From NCBI GenBank assembly GCA_050953405.1, contig JBMNMP010000002.1, positions 186,001 through 250,000 on the forward strand: 64,000 nt of DNA, read 5' to 3'. A program made the translations under genes and the position numbers. The stretch is from RUG100 sp050953405 (GTDB taxonomy: Bacteria > Bacillota > Clostridia > Peptostreptococcales > Anaerovoracaceae). How positions within the stretch are numbered: position 1 is the stretch's first letter; each line of letters starts with the position of its first letter. Below, in pieces: positions 43,666-52,124 of this stretch. The notes below the pieces were generated by a model that made no database searches, was not told the origin of the DNA, and saw nothing but the letters and a program-made list of their open reading frames with translations.

Positions 43666-43722
43666 ATCATGCTCCTTTCTTAACTCCTTATTCTCCCGGC
43701 GCTTTAACGCTTTACAGTACGA

Positions 43723-43751
43723 ATTATACCAACTGGCTTTTACTTAGTCAA
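43723..43751 (-). promoter_or_regulatory. Promoter of the ten-gene yerC-to-pdp operon
   Basis: TTGACT (43751-43746) and TATAAT (43728-43723) are 17 bases apart; the -35 box touches the ctpA stop codon. Confidence 0.85.
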
Positions 43752-44904
43752 CCAGTATGGACTCCGCCTTCTTCAGCTGCTCCGCCGGCTTTTTAATCAC
43801 ATAGTCGGGTTTGATGCCCTTTTTGTGGATCACTCTGCCCTTCGGTGAGAAGTACTGCATCACAGTAAGCTTGAGCGCTGAGCCGTCCTCCAGCTGCTTT
43901 GTATCCTGCACGATTCCCTTTCCGTATGTCCTGGTGCCCACCACCTTGTTATTGCTGTCATCCATCACAGCAGCTGTCAGTATTTCCGAGGCGCTGGCGG
44001 TGTGCCCGTTTACCAGCAGCACATACGGCAGATCAATCTTGCTGCTGTCGGACTTGTAGTATTTACGGTTGCCGTTCTGATCCTCCATATAGGTGACCAC
44101 GCCCTTGCCCAGAAGGTCGTCTGCGATATCAACGGCTGAATTCACTAATCCGCCGCCGTTGTCGCGCAGATCTATTATTAATCCGCGATCGTTTTTACTC
44201 TCGCATTTCTTCAGTGCCTTTTCAAAATCATCGGCTGTGGCTTCTTCAAACCCTGTGATCCTGATATATCCCAGCTTGTGCGGCAGCTGACGCGTGGAGA
44301 CCGTCTTGTTAGTTATCTCCTGACGCACGAGTGTCCTGCTGTATTTCCTGCTCCCGCGGGAGAACCTGATTTTCACTTCGGTGCCCTTGTCTCCTCTGAT
44401 GGCCATGGCCATCTTGTTGGAGTCACTGTACTTTCTGCTATCAACCGAAAGGATGTGATCCCCGGCTTTGATCCCGGCTTTTGAGGCCGGACTGCCCTTG
44501 GTGATCCCGACGACCACCATGTTCCCGTTCTTGTCCTTGGCAAATGTTATGCCCACACCGCTGTATGAACCGGTCGTACTGGCTATCCAGTTATCATACT
44601 CGTTCTTGGTCATATATTCGGAATAGGGATCGCCCAGCCCGGCGATCAGCCCCTTGTACATCGAGGATTCCAGTTTTTTATCGTTGACCTCTTTGTAAAA
44701 TGAACTGTCCGTTTCGTTCCAGATTGATTCGAGCTTTGCATATTTATCTTTCATGTATTTGAGATCATTATATTCACTGCGTGAGATCCTCACCGACCCG
44801 CCGCCGTTTGCATATGTAAGGTTCGCGATCATGAAGCCGATCAGTGCGCCGACTACCAGGAAGATCACCATCAGGATCCAGAAACTCTGCTTTTTAATTC
44901 TCAT
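43744..44904 (-). CDS. ctpA: S41 C-terminal processing peptidase (CtpA/CtpB type)
   Basis: The 386-residue protein has an N-terminal membrane helix (about 8-30), a linker, a PDZ domain (about 95-180, YSGVGITFAKDKNG, GSPASKAGIKAGDHILSVD) and the S41 peptidase domain with NGHTASASEILTAAV (catalytic Ser) and TRTYGKGIVQ (catalytic Lys). It cuts proteins near their C-termini outside the membrane. Of two adjacent ATG codons, 44904 has the better spacing to GGAGG. It follows recJ after 19 bases and is likely cotranscribed. Confidence 0.94.
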   Translation of the reverse strand: MRIKKQSFWILMVIFLVVGALIGFMIANLTYANGGGSVRISRSEYNDLKYMKDKYAKLESIWNETDSSFYKEVNDKKLESSMYKGLIAGLGDPYSEYMTKNEYDNWIASTTGSYSGVGITFAKDKNGNMVVVGITKGSPASKAGIKAGDHILSVDSRKYSDSNKMAMAIRGDKGTEVKIRFSRGSRKYSRTLVRQEITNKTVSTRQLPHKLGYIRITGFEEATADDFEKALKKCESKNDRGLIIDLRDNGGGLVNSAVDIADDLLGKGVVTYMEDQNGNRKYYKSDSSKIDLPYVLLVNGHTASASEILTAAVMDDSNNKVVGTRTYGKGIVQDTKQLEDGSALKLTVMQYFSPKGRVIHKKGIKPDYVIKKPAEQLKKAESILVD

Positions 44905-44923
44905 CATTACCTCCAGCTATATT

Positions 44924-46558
44924 TTATTTCACCGCTGTCATTTCCCTAACGAGCACCTGCAGGTTTCTGCTGCCGTTCCACTCATTGATTGACAGTTCTC
45001 CATACACGTTGACCGGTGAACCCGACTGCAGAGCAGCGGCGAAATCACCCGCACGGCCAAAGAGGACACAATTTACGCTGCCGCTGGCATCGCTGCCGCG
45101 AAAGCGCAGGTGCTGATTATTGTTCCCCATCAGTCTTACATCATCCGGATGCAGTCCCCGGAACCGGAAAACCGGTCTCCGGTTGCAGTTGCCGAACGGT
45201 GCCAGTATCTCCAGCTGCTCCGCCAGTGGAACACCGGCATTGCCCGCATTGATGTCGAGATCGAAATCCGCAGGCGGTTCCAGCAGCGCAGGATCCATCT
45301 TTGCAAGATCCTCGTGGAGACATTTGCGCAGCTTATCTAGGTTCTTAGGTTCCATCGTAAACCCGCATGCCCCGGCATGCCCCCCGAAACGGATGAACAA
45401 TTCTGCATGCTTCTTCATTATATCATAAAGGTTCAAGTTCTCTATGCATCTTCCGGTACCCTTCAGCATCCCGTCGCTGGGGGTGACTATGATGACCGGC
45501 TTTTTTTCCCTGTCCTTGATCTTGCCGGCCACTATACCAGTGATACCCTCGTGTGCTTCCTCGGCCTCGATCACGGGGAAGAGACTTCCGGCACACTGTT
45601 CTTTCATCAGTTCGAGGCACATTTCATATGTCTCCTGCTGGATCTCTTTGCGCTTGTTGTTATAGCCCTTCAGCATCTCTGTCAGCAGCATGATCTCATT
45701 TTTATCCTCGGACAGCAGCAGTTTGACGCCGTAATCGGCGCTCTTCATCCTGCCGGCCGCATTCAGGTGGGGTACGATGATAAAGGTCACTTCTGCAGAT
45801 CCTATGCTCCCCGGTTTCAGGGAGACGCCCTCGCAGAATTTCTTCAGGCTCAACCGGTTGCCGCTGTTCAGCTCCCGAAGTCCATACTTTACTATAGTTC
45901 TGTTTTCGTCAACCAAAGGGACAATATCGCCTATGGTGCCGATGGCAACAATGTCCAAAAGCCTTGCAATCACAGACTTCGGCAGATCGGCCCTGCGCTG
46001 CAGCGCCTGTGCCACCTTGTAAGCCACACCGCATCCGGCAAGGCCGTCGAACGGATAATTGCATTCCCTCTGCTTGGGATTTATCAGCAGGCAGTCCGCC
46101 TGCACATCGTCGATAGAATGGTGGTCGGTTACCAGCACCCTGAGCCCTATCTCTTTGGCAAACTCGACTTCATCACGGGAGCTGCTGCCGCAATCCACAG
46201 TTATCATCAGATCAGTTCCCTGTTCGCGGATCTCGGCTATAGCTTCCTTATTGAGGCCGTAACCCTCTTCGAACCGTGACGGTATATAGTAAGTGACTTT
46301 ATCGCTCAGCTGCGACAGGATCGTCATCATGACACATGTGGAAGTGATGCCATCGGTGTCGTAATCACCATAGACGCATATCCTGCCACCTTCATTGACA
46401 GTATCCAGTATCAGCTGCACTCCTTCTTCCATATCCTTCAACAGGAACGGATCATACGTCCTCTTCGGTTTTGGTGAAAGGAATTCTATGGCGTCTTCCC
46501 TGGTGCTGATGCCCCTTTTTTTCATTATTGTCCATACTATGGGATCTATCTTTGTCAT
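44924..46558 (-). CDS. recJ: Single-stranded-DNA exonuclease RecJ
   Basis: RecJ is a 5'-3' ssDNA exonuclease of recombination and repair. The 544-residue protein has the DHH motifs VYGDYDTDGITST, TVDCGSSS and VTDHHSIDDV, the DHHA1 signature IRFGGHAGACGFTME, and the C-terminal OB-like domain. It lacks the extra C-terminal domain found in longer Firmicutes RecJ proteins. ATG 46558 overlaps the stop of a 43-codon ORF (ATGA), so translation is probably coupled; the RBS-like GGAAGGCAGG lies inside that ORF. Confidence 0.93.
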   Translation of the reverse strand: MTKIDPIVWTIMKKRGISTREDAIEFLSPKPKRTYDPFLLKDMEEGVQLILDTVNEGGRICVYGDYDTDGITSTCVMMTILSQLSDKVTYYIPSRFEEGYGLNKEAIAEIREQGTDLMITVDCGSSSRDEVEFAKEIGLRVLVTDHHSIDDVQADCLLINPKQRECNYPFDGLAGCGVAYKVAQALQRRADLPKSVIARLLDIVAIGTIGDIVPLVDENRTIVKYGLRELNSGNRLSLKKFCEGVSLKPGSIGSAEVTFIIVPHLNAAGRMKSADYGVKLLLSEDKNEIMLLTEMLKGYNNKRKEIQQETYEMCLELMKEQCAGSLFPVIEAEEAHEGITGIVAGKIKDREKKPVIIVTPSDGMLKGTGRCIENLNLYDIMKKHAELFIRFGGHAGACGFTMEPKNLDKLRKCLHEDLAKMDPALLEPPADFDLDINAGNAGVPLAEQLEILAPFGNCNRRPVFRFRGLHPDDVRLMGNNNQHLRFRGSDASGSVNCVLFGRAGDFAAALQSGSPVNVYGELSINEWNGSRNLQVLVREMTAVK

Positions 46559-46686
46559 ATCCTGCCTTCCCGCTTTTCCGCACAGCAGGAAAGACACCGC
46601 TTACCGGTGCCTGCTTCAAGCTGCCGCGTATCTTCACTGTTGTGAACAAAAAAGGTTCCTGCTCTTTCAAGATCAAATTCTGTCAT
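46555..46686 (-). CDS. Putative 43-residue Cys-containing small protein upstream of recJ
   Basis: An ATG at 46686 preceded by GGGAGTGGGG opens a 43-codon frame ending in TGA that overlaps the recJ start. It encodes MTEFDLERAGTFFVHNSED, then a C-terminal part with CLSCC. The frame differs from recJ, and the promoter at 46723-46751 would place it as the first cistron. It may be a real small protein or a leader ORF that only delivers ribosomes to recJ. No homology is claimed. Confidence 0.45.
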   Translation of the reverse strand: MTEFDLERAGTFFVHNSEDTRQLEAGTGKRCLSCCAEKREGRI

Positions 46687-46717
46687 TGCCCCACTCCCTG
46701 TAGACAAGTATATCATC

Positions 46718-46737
46718 GTGATATTGTATCATATCAC
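46718..46737. repeat. Inverted repeat over the recJ promoter -10 box
   Basis: GTGATAT, six bases, ATATCAC: a 7-bp dyad that covers the TACAAT -10 hexamer (46728-46723) of the promoter TTGTTA-17-TACAAT (46751-46723). It has operator geometry; it also includes the stop codon of the upstream gene. Confidence 0.5.
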
Positions 46738-46751
46738 AGTTTTATTAACAA
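46723..46751 (-). promoter_or_regulatory. Promoter of small ORF-recJ-ctpA
   Basis: TTGTTA (46751-46746) and TACAAT (46728-46723) are 17 bases apart on the minus strand, 37 bases before the small-ORF ATG. Confidence 0.6.
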
Positions 46752-47499
46752 TATCCTCGAATACTTTGTCGCTTGCCTTCCTGATTTCACGCTCCTCGGC
46801 CGGGAACCTGCAGTTGTACTCTGCCGCATAAAAATGCACTTCTTTGATGAGAGGTATCTCCAAGGCGTCGCGCACTCTGACATAGTCGGCAAAACACTTT
46901 CTGCCGACGCCGCCGTTCATCTTGTTGATCACCCAGATTACCTTCCTGCCGTCCGCCTGTTCACGCCGTATTTTCTGATAAAGAGACCTGGCGCCGATCA
47001 GCCGCGACGGTTTGGGATCCACGACAGCAACAATGATGTCCATATCATCGAGGAGTTCCTGATCTGCAAGCAGACCGAAATCACAGACTATGATGTCACC
47101 GGCGATGTTGTTGATCAGCCTGGCCGTATGCAGTCCGCTTTCTCTGCCGCCCCTGTCTCCGGGAGTACACAGTGCCCAGTTGACCATGAGATCCATATTG
47201 TGGATATTTCTGATATACTGACCGCGGCGCACCATTTCATGCAGACTGATGTAATTCCTGTGCACAAAGCGCTTGTCCATACCGACGCTGTCGTATATCC
47301 ACGACTTGCCGCCGACGCCGTCGTTCAATTCACAAAAAGCCACCGCCTGTTCCCTGATTTCAGCGCTCTTGAGCGCCAGGGACGTGGCCACAAAGCTGGC
47401 CCCGGCCCCGCGGCCGCTGCCGATCACCCCTATCTTGGTCTTTTCCCTCACCTGACGAACTTCATCGCTGCGGAATTCTCTTTCATATTTTCGCTTCAT
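46729..47499 (-). CDS. Orphan ParA/MinD-like P-loop protein with an atypical Walker A
   Basis: The protein has 256 residues from ATG 47499. The frame extends to 47553, but a perfect promoter lies over that part, so the upstream codons are probably not transcribed. The fold resembles SIMIBI ATPases: IGVIGSGRGAGASFVATSLA at the N-terminus, IIVCDFGLLADQELLDDMD (Walker B-like region), VVDPKPSRLIGA and VIWVINKMNGGV. The Walker A shows GRGAGAS where ParA has GGxGKT, so the P-loop lysine is absent. No ParB or parS is near. Function unknown; it may bind but not hydrolyse nucleotide. Confidence 0.7.
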   Translation of the reverse strand: MKRKYEREFRSDEVRQVREKTKIGVIGSGRGAGASFVATSLALKSAEIREQAVAFCELNDGVGGKSWIYDSVGMDKRFVHRNYISLHEMVRRGQYIRNIHNMDLMVNWALCTPGDRGGRESGLHTARLINNIAGDIIVCDFGLLADQELLDDMDIIVAVVDPKPSRLIGARSLYQKIRREQADGRKVIWVINKMNGGVGRKCFADYVRVRDALEIPLIKEVHFYAAEYNCRFPAEEREIRKASDKVFEDIVNKTVI

Positions 47500-47541
47500 A
47501 GCTGCCGTGACGATGAATCGATGTTGATTGTAATTTATTAA

Positions 47542-47570
47542 ATTATATGTCATATAATGTTAATTGTCAA
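47542..47570 (-). promoter_or_regulatory. Promoter of the ParA-like gene
   Basis: TTGACA (47570-47565) and TATAAT (47547-47542) are exactly 17 bases apart on the minus strand. Its position decides the start codon of the gene downstream (47499 rather than 47553). Confidence 0.88.
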
Positions 47571-47591
47571 TCACGCGCAGGCAAGCGAAAA

Positions 47592-47609
47592 CCCCGGCCT
47601 TCGCCGGGG
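47592..47609 (-). terminator. Terminator of the Fn3-glucosaminidase gene
   Basis: CCCCGGC, loop, GCCGGGG (7-bp stem, four-base loop) followed on the minus strand by TTTTCGCTT, 30 bases past the stop. Confidence 0.8.
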
Positions 47610-47639
47610 CTGTATCATCATATATTCATCTCAGTCCGC

Positions 47640-48803
47640 TTATTGGATCTTATAGATCATCTTCACGATCATATAACCGTAATTGTCGGTGGCTGCCCAG
47701 CCCTGATGCGTAGGATTGTCCGGTATTCCCAGCCATTCTACATATGGAGCACAACCTCTGTCGACATATCCGAATCTCTTATCGACACATTTTTTCACCA
47801 GCGGAGCGGTGCTCGCATAAGCCTTGAGGTGCTGCACCTGGGCTCTGATCCCGTAGCGCACAGTCTTGAACGAATTGCCGGAAGCGCCTCCGCCGACAGC
47901 TCCCAGTCCGGCAAAGTTGTTCTGAGAGATTTTAACGTCGCCGCCGAAGCTGAGCCATCCGGTCTCCAGCATCGCTTGAACGAAGGGTACTTCAGGCCTG
48001 ATGCCCTCTGCACCGGCTTCATCGATGTACATCTGGCAGAAAGCCGTCAAAGTCTTCGCGTCAGTGTTTTTATAGAACGCGGGGTATGTATGGCCGGAGC
48101 TCTTGTAAAAAGCGGCCAGCTGATCTGCAGTCACTGTACTGCTGCCGCAGATCTCATACTTGACGGTCACTTTGCGGACGCTGGTCATTCTGCCAAGATA
48201 ATTCCTGCCGTTTTTCATGCGCAGTGCGCGCATCTTATAGTAATAGACGCCGCTTGACGTCAGATTTTTGTTGGTATACTGCAGCTTATCCGGTGTCAGA
48301 GTTACCACCCTGGTGAATTTACCGGTCGGTGATGTCGCGCGATATATCCTGTATCCGGTGGCTCCGGCACTCTTCAGCCAGGTGATCTTCGCCTTGTTGT
48401 AATATCCGCTCTTTACGGCCTTGAAACTCCTCGGCGCAGCAACTACCGGTTTTGCCGAGGCTACGGCAGAATACCTGGTGCTGCTGAGGCTGCTTGTCGT
48501 GGAACCGGAAACAGCTGTCTTTATCTTGTAATAATACCTCTTGCCGAAGCTGAGTTTCCTGTCGGTGTAACTGAAAACGCTCGGCTTGACGACACTGATC
48601 CTGCGGAAGGTGCCTGTCTTGCTGGTCGCCCGGTATACCTTATAGTATCTGGCTCCGGCGACTTTTGACCAGCTGACTTTAATGCTGTTGTACGAATTGC
48701 CTGCTGCTTTGATCGTAATGGCAGTCTGCGTTCCCGTATCCGCCATTGCGAAGCCGGGGATCATCAAACTCACCGCTATTGCTAATGCTGCTATCTTTTT
48801 CAT
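47640..48803 (-). CDS. Secreted glucosaminidase-domain protein with two Fn3-like repeats
   Basis: The 387-residue protein has a signal peptide (residues 1-21, ending AMA), two fibronectin type III-like repeats (about 28-118 and 122-215) sharing YYKVYRATSKTGTFRRI and YRIYRATSPTGKFTRV, and a C-terminal glucosaminidase (PF01832-like) domain (about 225-385) with PFVQAMLETGWLSFGG, QNNFAGLGAVGGG and RYGIRAQVQHLKAYA. The Glu in LETGW is the likely catalytic acid. It should act on peptidoglycan. AGAGGTAAG lies upstream of the ATG. Confidence 0.9.
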   Translation of the reverse strand: MKKIAALAIAVSLMIPGFAMADTGTQTAITIKAAGNSYNSIKVSWSKVAGARYYKVYRATSKTGTFRRISVVKPSVFSYTDRKLSFGKRYYYKIKTAVSGSTTSSLSSTRYSAVASAKPVVAAPRSFKAVKSGYYNKAKITWLKSAGATGYRIYRATSPTGKFTRVVTLTPDKLQYTNKNLTSSGVYYYKMRALRMKNGRNYLGRMTSVRKVTVKYEICGSSTVTADQLAAFYKSSGHTYPAFYKNTDAKTLTAFCQMYIDEAGAEGIRPEVPFVQAMLETGWLSFGGDVKISQNNFAGLGAVGGGASGNSFKTVRYGIRAQVQHLKAYASTAPLVKKCVDKRFGYVDRGCAPYVEWLGIPDNPTHQGWAATDNYGYMIVKMIYKIQ

Positions 48804-48897
48804 AATCTTACCTCTGCACAGTCAATAATATCATTATTGTCATGCAAACTCGATATCAGCGGCCTTTTTTTCATTATTTCTTCACAGAATCTTCACA

Positions 48898-49515
48898 TTA
48901 CCGGCTCTCCCCGGGCTCACGAAAGCTGCCTGCTATCTTGTCCAGATACGCCTGGTTTTCGCGAAAGACACTGCTGTCGCTCCAGAGCATCAGCTCCACG
49001 TAATCCGTTCCCGTGTCCAGGAAATAGATACGGTAAGCCAGAGACAGGCCATCTCTCTTGAGGCGGCAGTCGGCTGTCCTGCAGGGAAAACCCGAGATGC
49101 GGGCACCTTTTTTGATGGTGCCGCCGGAGAAATCCTCCACGTCCTCCCTCATGCCTTCAATGACGACTTCTGCATAATCGGTGACCTCGCGAACCCTGAT
49201 GAGGCCGTCGTACCTGCTCTTGTCCTTGCTGACAACGGCAATATACATCTGGCGGTCCTTCAGCATGAGAGTCATCTCGTTTTCAGCATTTTTCTGCTGT
49301 GCAAGCACGTCTTTCCAGTCGGAATCGGCAGTCAGGCTGTACTTTTTATCACTGGTCACAAAGACCTTCTTTACCGGTGTCCTCTCCTCCTGCCGCGCTT
49401 TATCCGTATCCTGAGAAGCCTTCTTTACATGAATACCGCCGCACCCGCTCATAGAAAGAACAAGTACGGCGATAATAATAATCGCTAGTGATTTTACAGA
49501 TCCGACAGATTTCAC
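48898..49515 (-). CDS. Small lipoprotein, PsbP/Mog1-like
   Basis: The 205-residue protein has a lipoprotein signal peptide with the lipobox SMSGC, a charged linker (QDTDKARQEERTP) and a C-terminal domain with KKYSLTADSDWKDV and LAYRIYFLDTGTDYVELMLW, followed by a helix, a pattern I associate with PsbP/Mog1-like small lipoproteins. The start is GTG at 49515, overlapping the transketolase stop (TAGTG). It ends an operon with mgtE, nnrD and transketolase. The role is unknown. The 94 bases after it hold nothing clear. Confidence 0.7.
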   Translation of the reverse strand: MKSVGSVKSLAIIIIAVLVLSMSGCGGIHVKKASQDTDKARQEERTPVKKVFVTSDKKYSLTADSDWKDVLAQQKNAENEMTLMLKDRQMYIAVVSKDKSRYDGLIRVREVTDYAEVVIEGMREDVEDFSGGTIKKGARISGFPCRTADCRLKRDGLSLAYRIYFLDTGTDYVELMLWSDSSVFRENQAYLDKIAGSFREPGESR

Positions 49516-50447
49516 TATTTCAGGATCCCTTCTGCCGCAGCTGCGATATCATCTTCAGTCATCCCGTATTTCTTCAGCAGCTCGTCGGGCTGTCCCGATT
49601 CGCCGAATACATCCTGCTGGCCCACCATAGCTATGGGGCACGGCTGTTTTCTTCCCAGAACTGAAGCTACCGCATCGCCCAGGCCTCCGATGATGGAGTG
49701 CTCTTCAGCGGTGACTACAGCGCCGGTTTCCCTGGCAGCTTTGATTACGATCTCTTCGTCTAGCGGCTTGAGAGTATGGATATCGATAACTCTGGCATCG
49801 ATGCCCTTGTCTGCCAGCTTCTCAGCAGCCAGGGCGGCCTTTTCAACCATGATACCGGTGGCTATGATACTGATATCTTTGCCGTCTCTCACCAGGTTGC
49901 CCTTTCCCATCCTGATGTCAGCGTTCTCATCATAGAAAAAGGGTACCGGCGCCCTGCCAAAGCGTATATAGCACGGTCCTTCCATGGCTACCGCCTGCTC
50001 CAGCAGCTTTGCAGCACTGATCCCGTCCGAAGGACAGAGTACAGTCATGTTGGGGATCAGCCTCATGAGGCCGAGATCCTCGAACGTCTGATGGCTGGCT
50101 CCATCGGCGCCAACAGTGATACCGCCGTGCGTGGCACATATTTTGACATTTGCCTTTGTATATCCGATCGAATTTCTGATTATCTCATAAGCGCGCCCCG
50201 CCGCGAACATCGCGAACGTGCTGGCGCATACGATCTTGCCGGAGAAAGCCATTCCTGTAGCTTCCGCCATCAGATCGGCCTCCGAGATCCCCATGTTTAA
50301 AAATCTCTCGGGGTATACAGCCTTGAATTTTCCTGTCCTTGTGGAACCTGAAAGGTCCGCATCCATGACTACCAGATTGTCGTACTTGCCTCCCAGCTCG
50401 ATCAGAGTCTTGCCGTAAGCATCCCTTGTTGCCATTTTTTCTGCCAT
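49515..50447 (-). CDS. Transketolase, C-terminal subunit
   Basis: Split transketolases are common in Clostridia; this 310-residue chain carries the pyrimidine-binding and C-terminal domains (KMATRDAYGKTLIELGGKY in part, AEATGMAFSGKIVC, FEDLGLMRLIPNM, TAEEHSIIGGLGDAVASVL in part). With the N-terminal chain it transfers two-carbon units between sugar phosphates. GGAGGTG precedes the ATG, and the ATG overlaps the partner stop. Confidence 0.95.
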   Translation of the reverse strand: MAEKMATRDAYGKTLIELGGKYDNLVVMDADLSGSTRTGKFKAVYPERFLNMGISEADLMAEATGMAFSGKIVCASTFAMFAAGRAYEIIRNSIGYTKANVKICATHGGITVGADGASHQTFEDLGLMRLIPNMTVLCPSDGISAAKLLEQAVAMEGPCYIRFGRAPVPFFYDENADIRMGKGNLVRDGKDISIIATGIMVEKAALAAEKLADKGIDARVIDIHTLKPLDEEIVIKAARETGAVVTAEEHSIIGGLGDAVASVLGRKQPCPIAMVGQQDVFGESGQPDELLKKYGMTEDDIAAAAEGILK

Positions 50448-51265
50448 TAGATTTCACCTCCCAGTTCTTTCATCGCCTGAACATACTGCTCTTCATTGGT
50501 CGACTTGCCGTGCCATTCCGCAGCATCCTCCATGAAGGAAACTCCATGACCCTTATGGGTCCTGGCAATGATCATGGTCGGCTTGCCGGAACATTTTCTG
50601 GCCTGCTGCAGTGCATCCGCTATCTGATCGAAGTCGTGTCCGCTGCACTGGATCACGTTCCAGCCGAAGCCCTCGAACTTCTTGTCTATCGGGGTCACTG
50701 TCATTACATCTTCATTCTTTCCGTCTATCTGTAGGCCGTTCCAGTCAAGGATACCCACCAGGTTGTCCAGATGATAGTGAGCAGCTGACATAGCAGCTTC
50801 CCATATGATCCCTTCCTGTATCTCTCCGTCGCCTACCATAGTGTATACACGGGCTTTGCTGTTATCCATCTTGTTGGCCAGAGCCATGCCGCAGGCCACG
50901 GAAAATCCCTGACCCAGTGATCCTGTCGACATCTCGACACCGGGGACCTTGTCCCTGTTCGGGTGTCCCTGAAGCCTCGACCCCAGCTTTCTCAGTGTCA
51001 GCAGTTCTTCCCTCGGGAAGTATCCGCGTTCGGCCAGCACCGAATAAAGTGCTGGAGCTGCGTGACCCTTCGAGAGCACGAACCTGTCCCGTCCTGCCAT
51101 GCGGGGATCCTTCGGGTCTATGTTCATCTCTTCAAAGTAGAGATAAGTGATGATATCCGTTGCGGAGAGCGATCCGCCCGGATGACCCGAACCGGCTGCA
51201 TTTGTCGACTTGATGATGTCTATGCGCACCTGGTTGGCTATCTTCGCCAGTTCATTTTTGTCCAT
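50447..51265 (-). CDS. Transketolase, N-terminal (TPP-binding) subunit
   Basis: The 272-residue chain binds thiamine diphosphate: AAGSGHPGGSLSATDII, LSKGHAAPALYSVLAERGYF, STGSLGQGFSVACGMAL and the TPP motif GDGEIQEGIIWEAAM are present. It pairs with the next gene as a split transketolase, supplying pentose phosphates that nucleotide synthesis in this window uses. GGAG lies 12 bases before the ATG. Confidence 0.95.
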   Translation of the reverse strand: MDKNELAKIANQVRIDIIKSTNAAGSGHPGGSLSATDIITYLYFEEMNIDPKDPRMAGRDRFVLSKGHAAPALYSVLAERGYFPREELLTLRKLGSRLQGHPNRDKVPGVEMSTGSLGQGFSVACGMALANKMDNSKARVYTMVGDGEIQEGIIWEAAMSAAHYHLDNLVGILDWNGLQIDGKNEDVMTVTPIDKKFEGFGWNVIQCSGHDFDQIADALQQARKCSGKPTMIIARTHKGHGVSFMEDAAEWHGKSTNEEQYVQAMKELGGEI

Positions 51266-51283
51266 ATTTTCAGTTTCTCCTTA

Positions 51284-52120
51284 TTATAAAGATATTTCAT
51301 TTATAGCTTTAGGTATCGCACGGCAGATATCTCCTGCCAGCATACCGCTTTCGCCCATTTCATCTCGGCAGATGTCTCCTGCCAGCCCGTGCAGATACAC
51401 GCCGGCTTTTGCCGCCTCCAGCGGCGTCAGTCCCTGTCCTGCCAGGCTTGCAATGATACCGGTCAGCACGTCGCCGCTGCCTCCTGTCGCCATGCCCGGA
51501 TTGCCGCTGTTTGTGTTGATCCAGATCTCTGTGCCATCGGTGACCAGCGTCCTGCTGCCCTTGAGCACCGCCGTGACACCGAAATTTTCCTGCAGCGCGC
51601 AGACAGCTCTTTCTCTGTCCCGGATGCGCTCCACTTGCAGCAGCCTGGCCGCTTCACCCTCATGCGGCGTTATGATGACAGCCGGCTTTGCATTGCGCAG
51701 TTCCTCCTGCAGACCAAATCTGACCACATCGTTGAGGCCGTCCGCATCGAGTACGATAGTACCCTCGAACTCAGCCAGCATTTTCAGCAGCAGTCCGCGG
51801 TCGCCTTCATCCGTGCCCAGCCCCGGACCTACCGCCATGGCCTCGAATGTTCCCTGCAGCGTATCGCCTGTACGCGGCAGACATGTGGCCTCGGGGACTG
51901 CGATCTGCAATACGTCCCTTATTTCAACGGGGACACAGTATCTGACCAGTCCGCTTCCCGTCCTCAGGGCTGCGCTCCCGCAGAGGACTGCCGCTCCGGC
52001 CATCCCGGGAGAACCGGCCATCACCAGCACCCTGCCGAAACTGTTCTTGTAGGAATCCGCAGGTCTTCGGTTCATCAGGCTCATCTTTTTGTCCAGATTT
52101 TCTCTAGTTATCTCTCTCAT
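51284..52120 (-). CDS. nnrD: ADP/ATP-dependent NAD(P)H-hydrate dehydratase
   Basis: NnrD repairs hydrated NAD(P)H. The 278-residue protein contains RVLVMAGSPGMAGAAVL, VGPGLGTD, IVLDADGLN, ITPHEGEAARLL and the ribokinase-like ATMGGSGDVLTG-type motif (MATGGSGDVLTGIIA). It corresponds to the C-terminal kinase-like part of YjeF; the N-terminal epimerase (NnrE) is not fused and is not adjacent. ATG 52120 is used, since mgtE ends at 52125; the ribosome binding site is weak. Confidence 0.9.
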   Translation of the reverse strand: MREITRENLDKKMSLMNRRPADSYKNSFGRVLVMAGSPGMAGAAVLCGSAALRTGSGLVRYCVPVEIRDVLQIAVPEATCLPRTGDTLQGTFEAMAVGPGLGTDEGDRGLLLKMLAEFEGTIVLDADGLNDVVRFGLQEELRNAKPAVIITPHEGEAARLLQVERIRDRERAVCALQENFGVTAVLKGSRTLVTDGTEIWINTNSGNPGMATGGSGDVLTGIIASLAGQGLTPLEAAKAGVYLHGLAGDICRDEMGESGMLAGDICRAIPKAINEISL

Positions 52121-52124
52121 ATTT

